Positions 6,697-10,943 of a DNA stretch of 10,943 bases are shown one piece after another (within the stretch, counting starts at the first letter, position 1; each line of letters starts with the position of its first letter). The stretch is from positions 1-10,943 of the forward strand of contig NZ_JBPESN010000075.1 of NCBI RefSeq assembly GCF_051710625.1, written 5' to 3'. The stretch is from JBPESN01 sp051710625. Lineage in GTDB: Bacteria; Pseudomonadota; Gammaproteobacteria; Enterobacterales; Enterobacteriaceae. The notes beneath the pieces were generated by a model. The model ran no database searches and was not told the origin of the DNA. It was given only the letters and a program-made list of their open reading frames with translations. A program made the position numbers and the translations under genes.

Positions 6697-8342
6697 TACC
6701 AGCCTCCACGGGAAAAGCCCAGCCGTCCGGGGTGACGGTCACCGGACAATGAGCGGTATTCGGTTTTCGGGCCGTGGGTCACGGCCAGCGTCCAGCGCAT
6801 GTGCAGCGCACCCGGGCCGTCGTCATGGTCGGCGCGGGGAAAGTGGCGCAGCTGGTGTATCACAGTGGTATGGCTGGCGTGCAGCCGGATAAGCCCGATT
6901 TCCGTATGGGGCTGCAGGGTCTCGATACGCAACAGCTTGTCGGCATGAGGGATAATGGCCCGCGCCGGCACCGGGTGACCTAGCGGTGCCGCGCGTTTAA
7001 TCAGCTCGGTGCGCAGGAACTCCTGGAACTGCACCGCCTCAATACCCCAGACCAGGCAGTGGTATTCCTTTTGCAGGGCGATGATGTTGCTGATAATGGC
7101 GTCCGGCAGCCGCTGGCGTATCTGCGCTCCCACCACATCCAGCACGCCGGTGGTGCGATTAAAACCGCCGAGCCGCGGCGGTGATGGATCACGGCTAACC
7201 CCAGCCTTGCCGAGGCTGGAGTTGCAGGCCCCCGTAGAAAACCCACTCGTTAAGCCGGTTGACCCAGAAATGCAGGCCGTGGGCAAACAGCGCATCCTTA
7301 CCGCTGACCGGGTCATTCTGGTACTCAGCGTCAAAGGTGGCGTGACCGTCCCCGGGTGCGGATATGCATCAGGGTCAGCAGCGGGCGGGGCGGACCAAGA
7401 GACTTCCGCGCCTTCCTCCATCTCGGTACGGTGTGACGTATAAAAATCCTGCGCGGCGGCCTCCCCCCTGGTTACGCAATACCTGCTCCCAGGTCTTTCA
7501 CAACGACAGGTTCACCGGCCACTGGCGCAGGGCCTTAAACCGTGCCTGCCGCCACAATGGGTTATTCAGGGTGCGTGATAACACCGAGTCGTAATGCAGG
7601 ATGGTGCCGATATACACCACATCGAGTTTTGCGCCCGCGCCGCCCAGCGGCAGCACGGTTTTTCTCAGCCAGCTTTCCAGCTTGGCGCGCTGGTCCGGGT
7701 TGTGTACCTGCTCGTCGTTCTCAATATCGTCCAGTATCACCAGGTCAGGGCGGTGCGGCCCGGGGCGCAAGCCGCGCAGCTTTTTGCTGCTGCCGGCCAC
7801 CTGCACCTTGATATCATTGCGCGTTAAGGTGATGCCCATCTGCCAGACGCGACCGACACCGCAGGCTTCGGGGAAGTCGTCCCGCAACCAGGGGCTAAAT
7901 TCCAGATCGGCCTTGATGGCTTCGAGCATCGGGTACGCCTGGTCGATGGAGTCCATTACCATCAGGGCATAGTGCTTGATGCCGCGTACCAGACACCACA
8001 GCACAAACAGCTGTCTGAGCAGCGTTGACTTGGACTCTCCGTGCGGCGCGCCGTGGCGATGGCGTCCTGCTCGCCTTTCGAGCTGGCGACTACCTGCGGC
8101 AACCGCTGAAACAGACAGCCATGCAGTTCACTGGGGTCGGCATGACGGATATAGTGCGGAAAATAGGTCTGCACAAAATAGCGATAGCCGTTCACCGGAT
8201 CAGCCACCTGTGAACGCCGCGCCGCCATGGCTTCCGCCCCGGTATCAAAACCCAGGCATTCAGCCTTGATGGTGTGGCGCAGACTGGAGGCCAGCGCAGC
8301 CAGCGAATGCTGGAATTCACGGATGGAAAATTTCGCCGCCAT
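6696..8342 (-). pseudogene. Mu gp28-like terminase large subunit, multiply inactivated
   Basis: DNA-packaging motor ATPase and nuclease. ATG 8342-8340: MAAKFSIREFQHSLAALASS, then YRYFVQTYFPHYIRHADPSE and GEQDAIA. A one-base loss near 8043-8056 lies just before the Walker A-like GESKST (8023-8040); the frame continues FVLWCLVRGIKHYALMVMDS, and the Walker B segment LVILDDIE is at about 7720-7743. A TGA at 7498-7500 replaces Trp in LSLWKTWEQVL. Shifts follow near 7462, 7390-7400 and 7350-7360, with DGHATFDAEYQNDPVSGKDA between, and one extra G in the run at 7229-7233. The C-terminal nuclease part is open (ALQKEYHCLVWGIEAVQFQE; PHADKLLRIETLQPH). Two expected acidic residues are changed: GACNSSLGK where relatives have GACDPSLGK, and DDGPGALHM where relatives have DDGPDALHM. 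Confidence 0.9.
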
Positions 8343-8360
8343 ATCTCGCTTTAAATCCCC

Positions 8361-8377
8361 TGTAAACGCGGTTTACA
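8361..8377. repeat. 17-bp perfect inverted repeat before the terminase gene
   Basis: TGTAAAC, GCG, GTTTACA forms a perfect 7-base inverted repeat with a 3-base centre. It covers the stop codon of the gene at 8373-8585 and lies about 20 bases before the terminase start. No T-tract follows on the minus strand, so it is not a standard intrinsic terminator. It could be an operator-like site, a weak hairpin, or chance. Confidence 0.6.
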
Positions 8378-8585
8378 CGCCATGATGACGCTCAGCCAGT
8401 ACCGCATTGATGCGCGACACCAGAATCTCTGCCACCGTGTCAACGCTGCCGGCGACACTCGCCAAACATAAAAAGTGCGCACCACCGTCCAGACCGACAG
8501 ACACATTCTCGCCGGCGACCCTGACCACGCTGACCTCGGCCGGGTCGAGGTACACGCCCGGCAACGGCTTAACCAGCTGCTTCAT
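8373..8585 (-). CDS. Small phage protein of unknown function (70 aa), second of a tandem related pair
   Basis: Intact-looking 70-codon gene with ATG at 8585-8583: MKQLVKPLPGVYLDPAEVSV. The ATG overlaps the TGA of the preceding gene as ATGA, so translation is probably coupled. I do not recognise a named family. The composition suggests a small beta-rich domain (alternating Val/Leu in VVRVAGENVSVGLDGGAHFL) followed by a C-terminal helix (AEILVSRINAVLAE). The pattern of the strands, the central DGGA and the final R-I-N-x-x-L-A helix parallel the upstream gene at 8582-8782, so the two may be paralogues. No Cys cluster, signal peptide or membrane segment is seen. It stays open between two heavily damaged terminase genes. 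Position in Mu-like phages suggests a role around packaging, but that is inference. Confidence 0.7.
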   Translation of the reverse strand: MKQLVKPLPGVYLDPAEVSVVRVAGENVSVGLDGGAHFLCLASVAGSVDTVAEILVSRINAVLAERHHGV

Positions 8586-8782
8586 GCCAGTGCCGCCTCT
8601 ATCTGGTTTTTGATGCGGGTTGACGCCTGAAAGGGTGTTTCGCCATAGGCGAGATCCACGGCATGCACCGCACCGTCGCGCAGCTTGACAAACACCTCGC
8701 CGCCGTTGCTGACCCAAACCTTGGTGATTTCCCCGGCGATAACGGCCACGTCATCCCGGATTTCAACGAATTGATTAGCCAT
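8582..8782 (-). CDS. Small phage protein of unknown function (66 aa), first of a tandem related pair
   Basis: 66-codon gene with ATG at 8782-8780: MANQFVEIRDDVAVIAGEIT. The upstream in-frame extension to 8827 was rejected because it reads through the end of the DUF1804 gene in another frame; the true ATG overlaps that gene's end (TAA 8777-8775) by 8 bases. A weak SD is expected within the DUF1804 C-terminus; none is striking. The sequence suggests a small beta barrel or sheet (KVWVSNGGEVFVKLRDGAVH) and a C-terminal helix (ASTRIKNQIEAALA). It resembles the next gene in strand pattern and C-terminus. It ends with TGA at 8584-8582 inside the ATGA overlap. No lesion is seen. Function unknown; genes of this size commonly lie next to terminase genes in Mu-like phages. 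Confidence 0.7.
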   Translation of the reverse strand: MANQFVEIRDDVAVIAGEITKVWVSNGGEVFVKLRDGAVHAVDLAYGETPFQASTRIKNQIEAALA

Positions 8783-9274
8783 AATGTTTTTCCAGTACCG
8801 GTCCGAAAGCCTCAAGAATGTCAACAAACGCCGCCAGATGTCGGGGGTGGTTGTCCTGAATAAACGCCGAGAACAGCTTCAGGGTCTCCATGGCGGTGGC
8901 CAGCTGGCTGGTCTCGAGCAGGCTTTTTTGCTGGCGGCAATGGACTTGCTCCACGCATCCGTTAAGCGTGCCAGCAGCTCAACCCGCTCTGGGGCACTCA
9001 ATGTGTCAGCCAGGTTGACTTTTTCCAGTGTCTCCTGAAACTGCGCCATCAGGCTGGTCAGGATGGCGCGCGCGATATCTTCCGGCGCGCCGTTGGCCAG
9101 CAGATGGGCGCTGCGTATTACCTCTCAGTCATCGCCACTGCTTAGCGCCTCTTTTTTACAGCGCCGGGCGGAATGCACACTGACGCCGCACTGGATTGCC
9201 GCCCGCTCCAGAGACAGGTTGCCGAACACATAAGCCCGCCGCCGCCCCTCGCGGGTGGCCCTGGAATGCGCCAT
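8775..9274 (-). pseudogene. DUF1804 terminase small-subunit-like protein (nonsense + frameshift)
   Basis: DUF1804 proteins occupy the small-terminase position next to the gp28-type terminase in Mu-like phages and carry an N-terminal HTH for DNA recognition. ATG 9274-9272 shares one base with the preceding TAA: MAHSRATREGRRRAYVFGNL, then the HTH SLERAAIQCGVSVHSARRCK. TGA at 9127-9125 follows GDD where relatives have Trp (GDDW), and the frame continues with EVIRSAHLLANGAPEDIARA. It then reads ILTSLMAQFQETLEKVNLAD and LLARLTDAWSKSIAASKK to a frameshift at an A-run (six T on the plus strand, 8924-8929). One more A restores SLLETSQLATAMETLKLFSA and HLAAFVDILEAFGPVLEKHY, ending TAA 8777-8775. The joined length, about 166 codons, matches the family. 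The ATG product today would be 49 residues containing only the HTH. Confidence 0.88.
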
Positions 9275-9436
9275 TACACCCCAGGTCGCGCCCGTATGAG
9301 CGCCGCCAGCCCGGTAGCGCCGGTGCCCTGCGCCCTTCACCTGCAGGCGGTCAAGGCGGCGGGCGATACCGTCGAGCTGGGTACGAATGGTGCGCAGCTC
9401 TACCAGCACCGGCGACATCGCATCCTGTGGTTTCAT
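9274..9436 (-). pseudogene. Small phage protein upstream of DUF1804, probably frameshifted
   Basis: ATG at 9436-9434 (MKPQDAMSPVLVELRTIRTQ) is preceded by a strong SD (GAGGAG) with 8-base spacing. The first half is helical (LDGIARRLDRLQ). In the starting frame it would run on through a low-complexity Arg/Gly stretch and join the DUF1804 gene without a stop, which is not a natural arrangement. In another frame, the same DNA gives AQGTGATGLAALIRARPGV ending at TAA 9276-9274, and that TAA overlaps the DUF1804 ATG by one base. A small frameshift near 9335-9345 therefore best explains the gene, with a short Gly/Ala-rich C-terminus, possibly a degenerate membrane segment. It resembles small proteins found between DUF2730-like and DUF1804 genes in Mu-like phages. 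No specific function can be given. Confidence 0.55.
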
Positions 9437-9444
9437 GAATCAAG

Positions 9445-9450
9445 CTCCTC
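9445..9450 (-). promoter_or_regulatory. Shine-Dalgarno site GAGGAG
   Basis: GAGGAG lies 8 bases before ATG 9436-9434 and just after the preceding gene's TAA. It fixes the start of the small gene and shows that the downstream DUF1804 frame is not the start of a longer natural gene. Confidence 0.75.
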
Positions 9451-9451
9451 A

Positions 9452-9693
9452 TTATTTGTCGGCCTTGCGGTCGAGCTTGTTATCAATACGTTGAATATTG
9501 TCCTTGATGTCCTGCATCATGCAGTCATCAGCTGCAGGTCGCGCTGTGCATCCTCACGCCGCTGATAGTCCTGCCGTACTTGGGTCAGTTCATACTGCAG
9601 GCGGCGAAGTTCTTCACTGACGCTTTTAAGCCACAGGCCGCCGAGCGCCGATAGCAGGCTCAGGGCAATATTGAAGGCCAGATCAAGGCTCAT
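9452..9693 (-). pseudogene. Membrane-anchored coiled-coil phage protein (DUF2730-like position), frameshifted
   Basis: The ATG at 9693-9691 gives MSLDLAFNIALSLLSALGGL, a single N-terminal membrane segment, followed by a charged coiled coil: SVSEELRRLQYELTQVRQDY and QRREDAQRDLQ. The first frame stops at TGA 9519-9517. The next frame continues MMQDIKDNIQRIDNKLDRKA and ends DK, TAA 9454-9452, a typical C-terminus for these small Mu-like proteins located between lysis and terminase genes. The break lies near 9520-9528, most simply a small indel. The joined length is about 80 residues, matching relatives. The start is supported by AGGAGA at 9708-9703 with 9-base spacing. It overlaps the end of the spanin gene by 11 bases. 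The DUF2730 assignment is by position and architecture, not by firm sequence match. Confidence 0.65.
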
Positions 9694-10301
9694 CGCGCGG
9701 TCTCTCCTGTGCGCTATAGAAAGCGTTTATCGCCTGCAGCTGGGCTCGTAGGGTCAGACACCCGGCCCCGTAGTCGCTGGCGTGGTGCAGCAACGCCTCC
9801 GGGCCAAGCCCCTTTACGGGGGCGGTGGCATGGGCGGCAACAGCAGCAGGTTGGCCGGCGGGCGTGGACAGGGCAGTATTATCGTCGGCGGGGTAACCGA
9901 GGGCGGCGCGGTAGCGCTGCAGCCCATCAGGCCCCAGACCGGTATAAGCAGCGCCATCATGGGCCACCGCATAGGCAATACTTCCTGTGTAACTGTTGGG
10001 TTTTCAGCGTCAGGGCGTGCTGTGTGCTCTCCAGCTGCACGCTGACGCTGAGCCGGTCATTGGCCCCCTGCAGCTGTTGCTGCCGGGTCAGGGCGGTTTC
10101 CAGCGCCTGTTGTGTGGCCTGCGCCTGCTGGCGTTGTCGAGCTGCACACTCAGCCTGCCGAGTGGCCAGTGTTGCCTGGGCGACCAGCCTGGCCTGCTGT
10201 GTACAGCGCCAGTAGCCTGCCCCGCCGGCCAGAGCGGCAACCAGTACGGCTATCCACCACGGACGGCGAATGAACTTAATCAGTGCGAGTAGCCGTGTCA
10301 T
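9683..10301 (-). pseudogene. Rz-like inner-membrane spanin, one-base frameshift
   Basis: Rz-type i-spanins sit in the inner membrane, reach across the periplasm and help disrupt the outer membrane at the end of lysis. ATG 10301-10299 (MTRLLALIKFIRRPWWIAVL) is preceded by AGGGAG. A membrane segment (about residues 15-31) precedes a long Ala/Gln-rich coiled coil: ATLATRQAECAARQRQQAQA and ALETALTRQQQLQGANDRLS. Near 9981-9985 an extra base (CACAGGAAGT in place of CACAGGAGT) diverts the frame to a stop at 9957. Removing it gives HRSIAYAVAHDGAAYTGLGP and on through YRAALGYPADDNTAL to DYGAGCLTLRAQLQAINAFY and TGA 9685-9683. The earlier 40-codon in-frame extension was rejected because it overlaps the upstream gene and lacks an SD. 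I did not find a convincing embedded Rz1 lipoprotein. Confidence 0.8.
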
Positions 10302-10311
10302 CAGCGGCTCC

Positions 10312-10530
10312 CTATTTACGGGCGCGCCGTCCGGCGCTAAAGCGGGCGACGTCGCCATGGGTGACCCGGGCGCCGAGATAGACCCCGAGCGCCAGGTCGG
10401 TCTCCTGACGGCTCCAGGCACAGCCCAGCACCACCAGGGAGCTGACCAGAAACGCGCCGACGATAATCACATCCGAGGTCGACAGCCGCCTCTCGGGATT
10501 AGTGACCAGCTCAGCCAAACGCGCCATCAT
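10312..10530 (-). CDS. Small inner-membrane protein in lysis cassette (DUF2644-like; holin candidate)
   Basis: A 72-codon gene starting with two consecutive ATGs at 10530-10525 and ending TAG 10314-10312. MMARLAELVTNPERRLSTSD is followed by one hydrophobic segment, VIIVGAFLVSSLVVLGCAW, then a short tail. The N-terminal pattern (LVTNPERRLSTSD before a membrane helix) resembles DUF2644 proteins, which occur in lysis regions of Mu-like and Pasteurellaceae phages. The ATG overlaps the amidase TGA as ATGA, so the two are likely translated together. Its place between the amidase and the spanin makes a holin-like or accessory lysis role plausible, but one-helix size alone does not show that. No lesion is apparent; the charged C-terminus (GRRARK) is compatible with the N-out/C-in or reverse topology. 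Family assignment is from memory and moderate. Confidence 0.65.
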   Translation of the reverse strand: MMARLAELVTNPERRLSTSDVIIVGAFLVSSLVVLGCAWSRQETDLALGVYLGARVTHGDVARFSAGRRARK

Positions 10531-10943
10531 GGGATACGCTCACACAGATAGTCGCGCAGCTGCGCGAAGTTCCCCGACGCCCAGGCCGATACTGAAAATC
10601 CTGGGCACAGCTTGCTGGAAAATTCATTGTGGCCGTGCAGAGTGGCCTCGGGCCAGCGCGCACGCAGCGTCAATACCTGGGTGCGCAGCACGGCCCACTG
10701 CGCCGCCGTAAACTGGTCGGTGCCCACCAGGCAGAGACCCAGCGAATCAGCGTTATGGCCGCGCACATGGGCACCCACTTCTTCCACATCGCACCCGGTC
10801 AGCCACTGACCGTCAACGTCAATCACCCCATGGTAGCCAATGCTGGTCAGGCCGTTATCATTGGCCGGGGCGTCACGGTGAAAACCGCGCGCCGGTGCCA
10901 GCGGTCAATCACCTGGGCGGCGTTTTCGCCGTCCCGGCCCAGG
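10527..10943 (-). pseudogene. N-acetylmuramoyl-L-alanine amidase endolysin (T7 lysozyme type), 5' end off-window, frameshifted
   Basis: Zinc amidase that cuts the bond between N-acetylmuramic acid and L-alanine during host lysis. The N-terminus, including the first expected zinc His, is beyond the window. At the right edge one frame reads ENAAQVIDRWHR; about 10886-10894 one base is missing (TGGCACCGGCGCGCGG) and the frame changes to ARGFHRDAPANDNGLTSIGY, then HGVIDVDGQWLTGCDVEEVG. The C-terminal catalytic part is complete: GYH (Tyr46 of T7 lysozyme), and LHGHNEFSSKLCPGF with the His, Lys and Cys spaced as H122, K128 and C130 in T7 lysozyme. It ends LCERIP, TGA 10529-10527, overlapping the next ATG. 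An internal GTG in the shifted frame could yield a fragment of about 99 residues, which would lack the first zinc ligand. Confidence 0.85.

Noticed and set aside
8583..8827. Longer starts for the two small genes (8827 and 8717)
   Set aside because: The extra residues come from neighbouring genes in another frame. The ATGA overlap and normal lengths support starts at 8782 and 8585.
9683..10301. Embedded Rz1-type outer-membrane lipoprotein gene within the spanin
   Set aside because: I looked in the alternative minus-strand frames for a start followed by a lipobox and a Pro-rich tail and did not find a convincing one. The partner may be lost or may be too degraded to see.
1..10943. tRNA genes, rRNA, CRISPR arrays, toxin-antitoxin or defence genes
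   Set aside because: No cloverleaf-like sequence, no regularly spaced repeats and no recognisable defence or toxin domain was seen on either strand; nearly all of the DNA is explained by Mu-like genes.

Overview
The window is a heavily eroded Mu-like prophage read entirely on the minus strand: transcription runs from position 10943 down to 1, and an IS3-family insertion sequence sits at the left edge. Moderate GC, a Mu-type late gene order and the mixture of frameshifts, nonsense codons and large deletions suggest an Enterobacterales host with relaxed selection on its prophages, such as a Sodalis-type insect symbiont. The host assignment is an inference from style and protein resemblance; no host gene is present.

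From right to left the layout is: (1) lysis and pre-terminase genes at 10943-8373: a T7-lysozyme-type amidase cut by the window edge and frameshifted, a one-helix membrane protein, a frameshifted Rz-like spanin, two small proteins, a DUF1804 terminase small-subunit-like pseudogene, and two small intact genes that resemble each other; (2) DNA packaging and head genes at 8342-4200: Mu gp28-like terminase, gp29-like portal, gpG-like morphogenesis protein and gpI-like protease/scaffold, all broken; (3) baseplate genes at about 4200-1888: remnants of gp45, gp46, gp47 and the C-terminus of gp48; (4) two tandem, related tail-fibre genes at 1891-260, the first with an endosialidase-type (S74) autoprocessing chaperone domain, the second truncated by the IS.

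The major finding is structural. Protease/scaffold sequence runs directly, in one frame, into the gp45 spike, so the Mu-equivalent block carrying the major capsid, head completion, sheath, tube, tape measure and tail proteins N and P is absent. Further deletions remove most of the portal core, the gp30-type minor head protein and most of gp48. The prophage cannot make virions. The small genes at 8373-8782 and the 72-residue membrane protein remain open, as do the S74 half of the first tail fibre and the visible part of the IS transposase OrfA.

Gene fragments were joined by reading the minus strand in all three frames and matching from memory to Mu-family proteins. Lesion positions are therefore accurate to within roughly 10-20 bases, and family names rest on recognition, not on a database search. 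I did not find a convincing novel system. The most unusual items are the in-frame deletion chimeras, four UGA codons that all fall at tryptophan positions, and the tandem pair of small related genes ahead of the terminase.
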